Shown here in pieces: positions 16,665-24,094 of a stretch of 64,000 nt of DNA. The notes under the pieces were generated by a model that worked only from the letters and a program-made list of their open reading frames with translations, made no database searches and was not told where the DNA came from. Source of the stretch: Hyphomicrobiales bacterium (GTDB lineage Bacteria; Pseudomonadota; Alphaproteobacteria; Rhizobiales; Xanthobacteraceae); contig WHTP01000013.1 of assembly GCA_009377695.1 (NCBI GenBank), forward strand, positions 1-64,000, written 5' to 3'. The position numbers and the translations under genes are program-made. Position 1 is the first letter of the stretch. Each line of letters begins with the position of its first letter.

Positions 16665-17894
16665 CTACGCTGCCACCCCCTTCGCCTTCAGGCGCGCTTT
16701 CTTCTCGTCCGAGATCAGATAGTCAAGCTTGAACAGCTTGCGCGCGTTCTCGCCCAAGATGTTCTTCTTCGCCTGCGGGCTCAGGAACGGCAGATCGTAG
16801 ATCGTCGAGGGCAGGTCCATGTCCCAGTGCGGATAATCGGACGAGTAGAGAAGCTGGGTGTCCGCAGCGATCATTTTGAAGGTTTCTTCCAGCATGGTCT
16901 GGTTGTTGATCATCTCCATCGGCTGGGAGGTGTAATACATTTCGCGCATATAGTCGCTTGGCTTGCGCTTGAGCGACGGCGCTTCCGACGAGCGCATCAT
17001 GTATTCGTTATCGAGGCGCTGCATCAGGAACGGAATCCACGCGAGCCCGCTCTCGATCCAGATCGACTTCAGACCGGGAAATCGCTCCGGAATCCCGTTC
17101 ACCACCCAGTTGGTCATGTGGACGATGTTGAACCAGGTGAAGCCGAGCGCATGCGTCGCGATGAATCGGTTGGTGATGTGCATGCTCTGGTCGCCCCAGT
17201 TGGTCGCCGCATGGAACGCCAGCGGGAGCCCGCGCTCTTCGAGCGCGCGGTAGAGCTTCATGTAGGCATTGTCATAGAGCGGCTTGTAGCGGACGGTGGT
17301 GACCAGGAAGCCGATCACGCCCTTCTTGCCTGAGAACTCCTCGACCATCTTGAGCGCCGCGACCGGATCGTTCATCGGCAGGTACAGCATCGACACCATG
17401 CGCGACTCGTTCGCCAGGAGTCTCTCGCAGAGCCAGCGGTTGTAGGCGCGCGCATACTGCACCTCGACCTCGACGATCGGATTGAGGCCGAGTCCGAGCA
17501 TCGGCGTCGGGAACACGCAGGCAACGTCCACGCCCATCGAGTCCATCCACTTGCGGGTCAGCCCGATGTCGCGGTGCACGCCGTCGGGCGCCTTTTCGGT
17601 GGCGCGGTGCTGGTAGCGCGTGATGCGCCCGGCCATCTCCTGGAAACCGCCGGTGGAGCGCGGCAATTGGGTGGCGCCCTTGGTGTAGATGAACTGGTCG
17701 CGCATGACCGGATCTTCGATGTAGTCGAAAATCTCCTTGTAGGAGTTCGTCTCGTAATGGTGCGCGTCCACGTCGATGATCATGAAGTCTTCATAGCGCC
17801 GATCCTCGGCCTGGCGCTGCGCATTCGCGAGCAGGCGGCGCGTGTCGAATTGCTCCTGGTTCGGATCGCGGACCATGGGAGTCATAATGTTCAT
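16665..17894 (-). CDS. amidohydrolase family 2 (ACMSD-like metal hydrolase)
   Basis: A 409-residue TIM-barrel hydrolase. The start of the barrel is FMIIDVDAHHYE (near residue 35), the motif that supplies a metal-binding His/Asp-x-His. Later strands carry LPLAFHAATNWG, where a second metal His lies, and SDYPHWD near the C-terminus, where the catalytic Asp is usual. Members decarboxylate or hydrolyse aromatic acids. I chose the ATG at 17894 since GAGGAA lies seven bases upstream. Two small genes encoding a 108-residue protein and a Rieske ferredoxin lie directly upstream, which hints at a catabolic unit. Confidence 0.88.
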   Translation of the reverse strand: MNIMTPMVRDPNQEQFDTRRLLANAQRQAEDRRYEDFMIIDVDAHHYETNSYKEIFDYIEDPVMRDQFIYTKGATQLPRSTGGFQEMAGRITRYQHRATEKAPDGVHRDIGLTRKWMDSMGVDVACVFPTPMLGLGLNPIVEVEVQYARAYNRWLCERLLANESRMVSMLYLPMNDPVAALKMVEEFSGKKGVIGFLVTTVRYKPLYDNAYMKLYRALEERGLPLAFHAATNWGDQSMHITNRFIATHALGFTWFNIVHMTNWVVNGIPERFPGLKSIWIESGLAWIPFLMQRLDNEYMMRSSEAPSLKRKPSDYMREMYYTSQPMEMINNQTMLEETFKMIAADTQLLYSSDYPHWDMDLPSTIYDLPFLSPQAKKNILGENARKLFKLDYLISDEKKARLKAKGVAA

Positions 17895-17944
17895 TGGTGT
17901 TTCCTCGGTTTTTTCCGCGGCTTTATCGATGAGTTTCAGGGTTG

Positions 17945-18271
17945 CTAGACGTCGACACGCTGGTGCGGCGCGATGCAGTTGCCGGTCATCGCCTGCCACA
18001 TGCTGAGCTCGAACAATTGCACGTTCAGCGAATGCAGCAGGTCGGTCACGGTGACCATCGCGTCGGTGATGGTGACGCCGCCACCGCCCTGCGGGACCGG
18101 CATGCGCATGCCGGCCTCCGCCTTGACGGCATAGAGCCGCACGGCATTGGCGATCAGCGTGCGGAACTCGGCGTCGGGAATACGGTCGGGGTCGCCGACA
18201 GCGGCCGCAAGCGCATCGGCCGCGCGCGTGAGCGTTTCGGCCGAACGGCCGTCAGCCTCAGATGACGACAT
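17945..18271 (-). CDS. hypothetical protein between Rieske and amidohydrolase genes
   Basis: A 108-residue protein without recognised domain. It is helical, with DAEFRTLIANAVRLYAVKAEAG in the middle and LHSLNVQLFELSMWQAMTG at the end. It overlaps the Rieske gene by 14 bases and ends 50 bases before the amidohydrolase, so it belongs to the same transcription unit and may be an accessory subunit. Confidence 0.65.
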   Translation of the reverse strand: MSSSEADGRSAETLTRAADALAAAVGDPDRIPDAEFRTLIANAVRLYAVKAEAGMRMPVPQGGGGVTITDAMVTVTDLLHSLNVQLFELSMWQAMTGNCIAPHQRVDV

Positions 18272-18626
18272 AAATACCTCCGTCGCGCTGGACCACCTCG
18301 TGCTTCCGCAGCCGCAGGTTCGGGTCGGGCGCGCATTCGCCGGTCTTCAGCTTGTATTCCCAACCGTGCCACGGGCAGACGATGTGGGGTTCGTCATCAT
18401 CGTAGGTCTGGCCCAGGAAGGTCTTGTCCGGACCGATGAGGTCCACGACCTTGCTGCGAATGATGCCTTCGCAGGCGGGGCCACCCTGATGCAGGCAATG
18501 GTTCCGATAGGCGTAGTAGGCGCCGTCGTACCGGTAGACCCCGACCTCGATCCGGTCCTGCCGGATGATGCGGACGTCGCCGTCCTTCATCTCGATTTCG
18601 TTACAAACGAAGACCTGCTGCGCCAT
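18258..18626 (-). CDS. Rieske [2Fe-2S] protein
   Basis: A 122-residue soluble ferredoxin-like protein. The first cluster motif is NHCLHQGGPAC and the second CPWHGWEY, giving Cys-x-His and Cys-x2-His ligands; the intervening insertion with LIGPDKTFLGQTYDDDEPH is longer than in the smallest Rieske ferredoxins. It probably supplies electrons to a partner oxygenase or takes part in aromatic degradation with the adjacent amidohydrolase. The ATG at 18626 was preferred because a GGGAG/GAGG-rich stretch lies just upstream; the longer open frame upstream encodes part of another frame. Confidence 0.87.
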   Translation of the reverse strand: MAQQVFVCNEIEMKDGDVRIIRQDRIEVGVYRYDGAYYAYRNHCLHQGGPACEGIIRSKVVDLIGPDKTFLGQTYDDDEPHIVCPWHGWEYKLKTGECAPDPNLRLRKHEVVQRDGGIYVVI

Positions 18627-18717
18627 TCGACCTCGGCTCCCTAAGACGATTTCTGGGATCATTCTAACCCAGGATTCGCCGCGGCCAAGGGGACGTGAGA
18701 GGGCGCGTCCCTCGCCG

Positions 18718-19191
18718 TCACCGCCGCTCGACCAGGTCCGCCAATTTTTCGAGGCTTTGCGTCCAGCCCATCTCCATGCCCGCAAGCATCTGCGGTGCGA
18801 CCGGCGCGATGCCGACGGCGCTGGAGTGGATGGTGACCTTGGTCTTGCCGCCGACGTCCTCGAAGGCGACAGTGGTGCGCGCTTCGAGCAGCGGATTGCC
18901 TTCATCATCCCGGGCCACCGACGTGAAGACGAGCCGCTCGGGCGGGCTGATCTCCTCAAAGGTGCCGGTCATCGGATACACGGCGCCGTCAGGTGCGCGC
19001 ATATGAATACGGATCGCCCCGCCCTGGCGCACGCCGATCTCGCACACCGGATTGGTGAAGCCTTTGGGGCCCCACCACTGCGCCATGTGCCCGGGATCGG
19101 TCCATGCCATCCAGACCAGTTGAATCGGTGCATCGAAGATACGGGTCAGGCTGACGTCACGACACGTCGTCGCTTCAGGCTGCGCATTCAT
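18718..19191 (-). CDS. AHSA1/SRPBCC domain protein (1 of 3)
   Basis: A 157-residue START-like domain. Diagnostic stretches are LTRIFDAPIQLVWMAWTDPGHMAQWWGP, GGAIRIHMRAPDGAVYPMTG, and ISPPERLVF followed by KTKVTIHS. The fold binds hydrophobic ligands; these soluble members are usually stand-alone proteins of unknown ligand under ArsR-type control. It overlaps the NTF2-like gene by four bases (ATGA) and so is coupled to it. Confidence 0.9.
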   Translation of the reverse strand: MNAQPEATTCRDVSLTRIFDAPIQLVWMAWTDPGHMAQWWGPKGFTNPVCEIGVRQGGAIRIHMRAPDGAVYPMTGTFEEISPPERLVFTSVARDDEGNPLLEARTTVAFEDVGGKTKVTIHSSAVGIAPVAPQMLAGMEMGWTQSLEKLADLVERR

Positions 19192-19586
19192 CCTGACGTC
19201 CCCTTCACGAACACGCCATCCTTGTAGGTCGCGCCGAAATAGACATCGATGTGATTGATCCGGCCGCCGTCGAACGTCATGAATTCGGTGTTGCGGAATT
19301 CACGTCCGTCTTTGGTGACGACCTTGTAGGTCGTGTACGCGCCGTTGCCCTGCTCGACAATCCGCTCGACCGTAACGTCCCGGAACAGTTCGCTACTCGG
19401 CCAGCAGCGTTTGAAATAAGTCGCCTTGTCGATTTCATCGTCGTACGGGCTGGTGAAATGGAAGTCGTCCGTCAACAACTCTTCGACGATCTTGCGGTCT
19501 TTCGACTTGTAGGCGGCGAAACACGCGCGGATGACGTCCGACTTGCTGGGTGCCGCGACCGGCTTGACGTTGACAGCTGATGTCAT
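19188..19586 (-). CDS. NTF2/SnoaL-like protein
   Basis: A 132-residue protein with the cone-like NTF2 layout: an N-terminal helix (KSDVIRACFAAYKSKDRKIVEELLTDDFHFTSPY), then alternating strands ending in RINHIDVYFGATY. The family has many enzymes (isomerases, cyclases, dehydratases) and non-enzymes; no catalytic residues can be named. It is coupled to the downstream SRPBCC gene by a four-base overlap. Confidence 0.85.
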   Translation of the reverse strand: MTSAVNVKPVAAPSKSDVIRACFAAYKSKDRKIVEELLTDDFHFTSPYDDEIDKATYFKRCWPSSELFRDVTVERIVEQGNGAYTTYKVVTKDGREFRNTEFMTFDGGRINHIDVYFGATYKDGVFVKGTSG

Positions 19587-19732
19587 GGAACCGTCCTTTC
19601 ACACTTGTCCACGATGACCACCGCGGGCGGCACGTGTTCCGTTGCGCTCCCGGGGTTCTCGCTTACTGGTCAGCGACGGATTGGGGTCTCCGATGCGACA
19701 TATGTGATTACCGAGAGCTTGACGTTGCATTG

Positions 19733-19765
19733 GTGGTAAGCGTGGCCGTCGGCCACGCTTACCAC
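19733..19765. terminator. 15-bp perfect hairpin downstream of a VOC gene
   Basis: GTGGTAAGCGTGGCC (19733-19747) is perfectly complementary to GGCCACGCTTACCAC (19751-19765), with a three-base loop. It begins 19 bases after the VOC gene stop at 19785 on the minus strand. There is no T-run, but the position suggests transcript end or 3' protection, separating the upper and lower halves of this gene array. Confidence 0.6.
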
Positions 19766-19784
19766 TGCTGCGGGGGGGCCGGAC

Positions 19785-20234
19785 TTAGGCGGCGTCGGCC
19801 TTGGCCGCCGCCTGCTCGACGACGACCATCCAATTGACGCCGAACTTGTCGACGACCATCCCGAATGCTGGCGAGAAGAAGGTCTCGATCAGCGGCTGAG
19901 ACACTTGGCCACCCTCGGACAAAGCGCCGAACAGACGATTGGCCTCGGCTTTATCGCGGGCGTTGATCGCGAGCGAGAAGCCCTTGAACTCTGGATTGCC
20001 CTTGGCCCAGCCGTCGGACGCCATCACGGCGGTGTCGCCGATCCGCAGGGAGGCATGCATGATCTTATCCGGATCAGCGCCGCCGCACCCGGACTCCGCG
20101 TTGTCGGCCGAGGGCTGCTCCGGACTTTCCTTAAAGCGCATCATCATCTCGACCGTGGCGCCGATTGTCTTCTTGTAGAACTCGATGGCCTCCTCGCAGC
20201 GGCCGTCAAAGAACAAGTAGGACTGCACGTGCAT
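19785..20234 (-). CDS. PhnB-like VOC (glyoxalase-fold) protein
   Basis: A 149-residue protein. The N-terminus YLFFDGRCEEAIEFYKKTIGA and the later MASDGWAKG and FGVNWMVVVE are typical of PhnB-type vicinal oxygen chelate proteins (two beta-alpha-beta-beta-beta units). No metal ligand set is complete, so the activity is unknown. The ATG at 20234 was chosen since AGAGGAG lies about eight bases upstream; the frame continues to 20294 without a better site. Confidence 0.88.
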   Translation of the reverse strand: MHVQSYLFFDGRCEEAIEFYKKTIGATVEMMMRFKESPEQPSADNAESGCGGADPDKIMHASLRIGDTAVMASDGWAKGNPEFKGFSLAINARDKAEANRLFGALSEGGQVSQPLIETFFSPAFGMVVDKFGVNWMVVVEQAAAKADAA

Positions 20235-20283
20235 GACTTTTCTCCTCTTCAGGTCAGGGTGGTGGTCATTGAACGGTTGCCGG

Positions 20284-20778
20284 TCAGCCGGCATAAGCCC
20301 TTTGCAGGGCGGCGATGTCGAGCTTACGCATCTGAAGGACCGCCTTCATGACACGCTGACCCTTTTCCGAATTCTCGTCCTGCAGCATCTCCGGAATAGC
20401 CGAAGGAACGACCTGCCACGACAGGCCGAATTTGTCCTTGACCCAACCGCACGGCCCTTCGGAACCGCCCTCGGAGAGCTTGCTCCAGAAGTAGTCGATC
20501 TCGCCCTGGGTGTCGCAGAAGACCTGGAACGAAATCGCCTCGTCGAACTTGAACTGCGGACCACCGTTGAGCGCCAGGAACTTCTGTCCTTCAAGCTCGA
20601 ACTCGACGGTCATCACCGCACCTGCTTCTTTCCCGTGAATTTCCTTGCCTTCCTTGCCGTAACGGCTGATGCGTCCGATCTTCGAATTCTTGAAGATCGA
20701 GACGTAATGCTTCGCGGCCGCCTCGCCCTCGGTATCGAACCACAAGCACGGCATGATCTTCTGCTTCGCGATCGGCAT
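20284..20778 (-). CDS. VOC family protein (3-demethylubiquinone methyltransferase-like fold)
   Basis: A 164-residue glyoxalase-fold protein beginning QKIMPCLWFDTEGEAAAKHYVSIFKNS, with GGPQFKFDEAISFQVFC and DKFGLSWQVVP further on. This subgroup is often misnamed 3-demethylubiquinone-9 3-methyltransferase, though no methyltransferase motif exists. I prefer the ATG at 20778 with GAGAGGGA upstream. It lies between another VOC gene and an SRPBCC gene. Confidence 0.88.
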   Translation of the reverse strand: MPIAKQKIMPCLWFDTEGEAAAKHYVSIFKNSKIGRISRYGKEGKEIHGKEAGAVMTVEFELEGQKFLALNGGPQFKFDEAISFQVFCDTQGEIDYFWSKLSEGGSEGPCGWVKDKFGLSWQVVPSAIPEMLQDENSEKGQRVMKAVLQMRKLDIAALQRAYAG

Positions 20779-20810
20779 GATGTCCCTCTCTGTGATTGGA
20801 TGCGTGGTAT

Positions 20811-21329
20811 TCAAGCGGTCATCGTGGCCAGGTAGTCGGCCAAGTAGTCGGCCAAGCGTGCGAGCGTCTGCGCAGCACCCTCGGCAGCTCCGTAATCCTT
20901 GACGACCCGGTCGCGTTCGGCCGCCGATGGAAACACCGCGTGCAAGGTGATGCGGGTCCGGCTGCTACCGAAGTCCTCGAATGTGACCGTCGTGTGAAAC
21001 TGTACCGGCTCAACGTCGTCGCCGCCGCCGTGGTGGTAGCGGATGCGCTCAGGCCTCACGATTTCGTCGAAGGTGATCCGGTTTTCGTAGTCGCGGCCAT
21101 CAGGCCCGTGCATCACGAAGCGCCAGACGCCACCCACGCGCATGTCGAAAAGGCTGGTGGTCGTGGTAAAGCCGTCCGGTCCCCACCACTGCGCCAGATG
21201 CTTGCGATCGGTCCAGGCCTCGAATACCAGCTCGCGCGGCGCGTCGAACTCGCGCACGGCGATGATCGCCCGCGGATCGCGATCCAGGTCGATGCTGTGG
21301 CCGGCAGGCAGGCTTGTGCTGACAGACAC
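20811..21329 (-). CDS. AHSA1/SRPBCC domain protein (2 of 3)
   Basis: A 172-residue START-like protein with REFDAPRELVFEAWTDRKHLAQWWGPDGF, GGVWRFVMHGPDGRDYENRITF and a C-terminal AAQTLARLADYLADYLATM. The repeated ADYL-ADYL reflects a 12-base tandem duplication in the DNA near 20832-20855. It is in line with two other paralogues and two VOC proteins. Confidence 0.9.
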   Translation of the reverse strand: MSVSTSLPAGHSIDLDRDPRAIIAVREFDAPRELVFEAWTDRKHLAQWWGPDGFTTTTSLFDMRVGGVWRFVMHGPDGRDYENRITFDEIVRPERIRYHHGGGDDVEPVQFHTTVTFEDFGSSRTRITLHAVFPSAAERDRVVKDYGAAEGAAQTLARLADYLADYLATMTA

Positions 21330-21379
21330 GATTGCGCTCCGTTGTTCTCAGATGACAGCGGCTCTTGCGGTAACGAAGG

Positions 21380-21886
21380 TCAGGTCATCGTTTCGAGATG
21401 CTGGGCGAGACGATCGAGGGTTTCGGCAGCGCCCTTGTCGACGCCGATATCAAGCATCGCATTGCGGTCCTCGAGGACCCGGTAAAGAGCCCGCATCGTC
21501 AGGGTGGTCTTGCCATCGTGCTCGTCGAGCGTGAGCGTCACGAGTGCTTCCTTGTTCGGATCGCTATTGAACCGTTCGGTGAAGACGAGGCGCGTCGGCG
21601 GCGCGATTTCGCGATACTTGCCCGATATCGGATGCTTGGCGCCGTCGGTCATGCGGACAACGAAGTGATAGGCGCCTCCAACACGGAGATCGACGTCACA
21701 GACGATCAGAGAGGAGGTGCGGCAGCCATACCAGCACACCAGGTGTTCCGGCTTGGTCCAGGCATCGAACACACGCTGGGCCGGCGCATCGAACACGCGC
21801 GTGAAGACGATCTCCCGATCGGACGGCATCTGCAGCGCGAAGGCGTCGCTATTTCTTGTCGTGCTATTTCTTATCTTGGCGTCCAC
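21380..21886 (-). CDS. AHSA1/SRPBCC domain protein (3 of 3)
   Basis: A START-like protein of 168 residues if it starts at GTG 21886, or 149 from ATG 21829. I favour the GTG because AAGGAG precedes it by seven bases and it overlaps the end of the ArsR gene by 23 bases, whereas the ATG lacks a site. Domain stretches are VFTRVFDAPAQRVFDAWTKPE, GGAYHFVVRMTDG and IAPPTRLVFTERF. A Cys-rich HLVCWYGCRTSSLIVCDVD replaces the usual WWGP segment. Confidence 0.87.
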   Translation of the reverse strand: MDAKIRNSTTRNSDAFALQMPSDREIVFTRVFDAPAQRVFDAWTKPEHLVCWYGCRTSSLIVCDVDLRVGGAYHFVVRMTDGAKHPISGKYREIAPPTRLVFTERFNSDPNKEALVTLTLDEHDGKTTLTMRALYRVLEDRNAMLDIGVDKGAAETLDRLAQHLETMT

Positions 21887-22229
21887 GCTTCTTCTCCTTG
21901 GCTTGCAGCTCCTGCAGATACGCATCGAGGCGATCCAGCCGGTCCTCCCAGAGCTGGCGATAGCGTTCGAGCCAGTCGTCCACACCGCGCAATGCGCCCG
22001 CCTGGATCCGGCATGGGCGCCATTGCGCTTCGCGGCCGCGCGTGATGAGCCCTGCCCGCTCCAGCACCTTGAGGTGCTTGGAGATCGCGGGCGCGCTGAT
22101 GTCGAACGGTTTTGCGAGCTCAGATACGGAGGTTTCGCCGAGCGCCAGGCGCGCCAGGATGGCCCGGCGCGTGGGGTCGGCGAGCGCCGCAAAGGTGGTG
22201 CTGAGGGGATCGAAGGGCGCAGTGGGCAC
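21864..22229 (-). CDS. ArsR-family transcriptional regulator
   Basis: A 121-residue winged-helix repressor. LADPTRRAILARLALGETSVSELAKPFDISAPAISKHLKVLERAGLI covers the winged-helix DNA-binding domain. No ArsR-type CxC metal site is present, so it belongs to the non-metal group that commonly sits next to AHSA1/SRPBCC genes. It starts at GTG (22229) and heads a minus-strand series of SRPBCC and VOC genes that it probably controls. A palindrome upstream at 22246-22272 is a likely operator. Confidence 0.92.
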   Translation of the reverse strand: MPTAPFDPLSTTFAALADPTRRAILARLALGETSVSELAKPFDISAPAISKHLKVLERAGLITRGREAQWRPCRIQAGALRGVDDWLERYRQLWEDRLDRLDAYLQELQAKEKKRGRQDKK

Positions 22230-22245
22230 GCTGATTTACCCGGCG

Positions 22246-22272
22246 GTTAATTAACTGTACGGTTAAGTACAG
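22246..22272. promoter_or_regulatory. palindrome upstream of the ArsR gene, candidate operator
   Basis: Two overlapping symmetric sequences lie 17-43 bases upstream of the ArsR start: GTTAATTAAC (22246-22255) and CTGTAC-GGTTAA-GTACAG (22255-22272). The arms of the second are perfect. Position and symmetry fit autoregulation by a dimeric winged-helix repressor. Confidence 0.5.
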
Positions 22273-22474
22273 AGCGTTTTCTGTCCTGTCAAGCGGTTTC
22301 CTGTGCTGTCAAAGCTGTTCCCCGATGTCCGTCGACCGCCTCCCGTGATTTCCGCCGGGCTGCTCTGCGCATACCGGCATTCATTTCGCGCGCGCAAATC
22401 GCGTACATACATGAACTCCGCGCCGTTGCTGGTGGCGACACAGGTTGAACTTGCCCGCAGACTGCAACCGTGAC

Positions 22475-22494
22475 CGCGTCATGATCCTGACGCG
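22475..22494 (+). promoter_or_regulatory. small hairpin upstream of the Hfq-like gene
   Basis: CGCGTCA (22475-22481) pairs with TGACGCG (22488-22494), 43 bases before the ATG at 22538. The other 220 bases between the ArsR gene and here hold no clear gene, only an imperfect direct repeat (two TGTC/TGCTGTCAA units near 22279-22316). It could shape the leader of the Hfq-like mRNA. Confidence 0.3.
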
Positions 22495-22537
22495 TTTGCG
22501 GCGGAAAATCGTTTGTGCGGGCTCAAACGAGAAAAAA

Positions 22538-22861
22538 ATGCCGAAAGACAATATCCACCGACTTCAGGATACGTTCCTGGACCACCTCCTTCGCCGAAGG
22601 ACACCGGTCACGATCTTCCTCGCCAACGGTGTCCGACTGCAGGGCGTTGTGGCCGGGTACGATGCGTTCTGCGTGCTGCTGGAGCGCGATGGCGAACAGC
22701 AGATCGTCTACAAGCATTCGATCACGACGACGGTCCCGGCCTACCCTGTCGACCTGCGCGAAGACGGCGATTCGCCCGCACCGCCGGCGCCACCGGTCGC
22801 AAAGATCGCCAAGCCTACGCTGATCGTCGAACGCAAGGGCGCGCGCCGCCCGCTGCGCTGA
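22538..22861 (+). CDS. Hfq-like RNA-binding Sm protein
   Basis: A 107-residue protein whose first 72 residues follow Hfq. The Sm1 region is VTIFLANGVRLQGVVAGYDAFCVLL and Sm2 contains VYKHSITT. Residues corresponding to Hfq Q8, D9, F42, Y55, K56 and H57 appear as Q10, D11, F44, Y58, K59 and H60. A C-terminal tail of about 35 residues is Pro/Ala-rich then basic (ending ERKGARRPLR). Canonical Hfq in this group is usually about 80 residues, next to ntr/hflX genes, so this is probably an additional paralogue. The start at 22538 was chosen to begin the family similarity; the ribosome site (GAGAAA) is weak. Confidence 0.85.
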   Translation: MPKDNIHRLQDTFLDHLLRRRTPVTIFLANGVRLQGVVAGYDAFCVLLERDGEQQIVYKHSITTTVPAYPVDLREDGDSPAPPAPPVAKIAKPTLIVERKGARRPLR

Positions 22862-23083
22862 ACTCGCGCGGGTTACGCCGGCGTGAACTTCGGCACCGAC
22901 ACAGCATCCGCAACATCGTCGAACGTAACTTGACCGGCAACTCGCACGCGACGTCGTCTGACTTTATTCCGACGATGCTGCTGAGCAGCCGCGGCTCCTC
23001 CTATTGACCGGGAAAACCCGATCGCCGCATAGCGTAGAGCGGCGGATGCGCTCCGCACAATCTCCACAAGGAGGAGCCGCCGA

Positions 23084-24004
23084 ATGCGGGAATTCGACCT
23101 GATCGTGATCGGCGCGGGCGTCGCCGGACTGACCGCGGCGATGCACGCGGCGCGCGCCGGGCTGAGCGTGGCGGTGGTCGAGCGCATGGGCGCTGGCGGC
23201 CAGATCGCGGCTGCGGAACGCATCGAGAATTTTCCCGGATTTCCGCAAGGCGTGTCCGGCGCCGAGCTCGGCCCGCTCCTGCATGAGCAGGCCGAAGCGG
23301 CCGGTGCGGAGTTCGTCCTCGACACCGTCGAAGGCATCGCCGTCGACGGCGAGTGGCGCGTGGTCAATGCCGCCTCCGATCCCATCAACGCGCACGCCGT
23401 GATCGTTGCCGCCGGCTCGGCGCTCCGATCGCTGGGCGTGCCCGGTGAGGAGACGTTCCTGGGTCGCGGCGTGTCGCATTGCGCCTCCTGCGATGGCCAT
23501 TTCTTCTCAGGGCAAGAGGTGTGCGTCATCGGCGGCGGCGATTCCGCGCTCGACGAAGCGCTCGTGCTGACCGAGCACGCCGCCTGCGTTGCGATCATCC
23601 ATCGTGGGGCGGCATTCGATGCGCAGCGCGTGCTGATCGATCGCGCCACTAAGCACGACAAAATCGAGATCGTTGCGTCCACGGGGGTCGAGGAGATCGT
23701 CGGCGCCGACAGCGTCGTGGGCGTGCGGCTGCGCGACCTCACGGCAGGCACGATACATGAGCGAGCCGTAAAGGGCGTGTTCGTCTATGTTGGGCTTGAG
23801 CCCAATACAGCCTTCCTGCGCGGGATCGTTGCGCTCGATCCGGCCGGCCATATCGAAACCGACATCATGATGCGGACCTCGGTCCCGGGCATTTTCGCCG
23901 CCGGCGATGTCCGCCGCCATTCGGTGGCGCAACTCGCGGCAGCGGCCGGCGACGGCGCGACCGCGGCCGTCGCCGCCTGGCGCTATCTCAAAGAACGCGC
24001 CTGA
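23084..24004 (+). CDS. thioredoxin-reductase-like FAD/NAD(P) oxidoreductase
   Basis: A 306-residue flavoprotein with the TrxB layout: FAD-binding GAGVAGLTAAMHAARAG at 10-26, redox-active CASCD with Cys133 and Cys136, NAD(P)-binding GGGDSALDEAL near 150-160, and the C-terminal FAD motif GIFAAGDVRR. Its length fits thioredoxin reductase. GGAGG precedes the ATG by about ten bases. Two genes of unknown function follow in the same direction; the next begins 90 bases downstream. This suggests a dedicated reductase for a redox partner encoded there, rather than the general enzyme. Confidence 0.9.
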   Translation: MREFDLIVIGAGVAGLTAAMHAARAGLSVAVVERMGAGGQIAAAERIENFPGFPQGVSGAELGPLLHEQAEAAGAEFVLDTVEGIAVDGEWRVVNAASDPINAHAVIVAAGSALRSLGVPGEETFLGRGVSHCASCDGHFFSGQEVCVIGGGDSALDEALVLTEHAACVAIIHRGAAFDAQRVLIDRATKHDKIEIVASTGVEEIVGADSVVGVRLRDLTAGTIHERAVKGVFVYVGLEPNTAFLRGIVALDPAGHIETDIMMRTSVPGIFAAGDVRRHSVAQLAAAAGDGATAAVAAWRYLKERA

Positions 24005-24094
24005 CGGGAGGCAGCAATGCGCCGCCCTGCTTGGCTTGCTGCGGCCGCACACCTATAATTCCGCTCAATCTGCGAATTCTGGAGGATTCGACCC

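Noticed and set aside
22873-23751. Minus-strand open frame whose last residues (VTFDDVADAVSVPKFTPA) look protein-like
   Set aside because: Most of the frame is antisense to the thioredoxin-reductase-like gene, and the short terminal part alone is not enough for a gene call.
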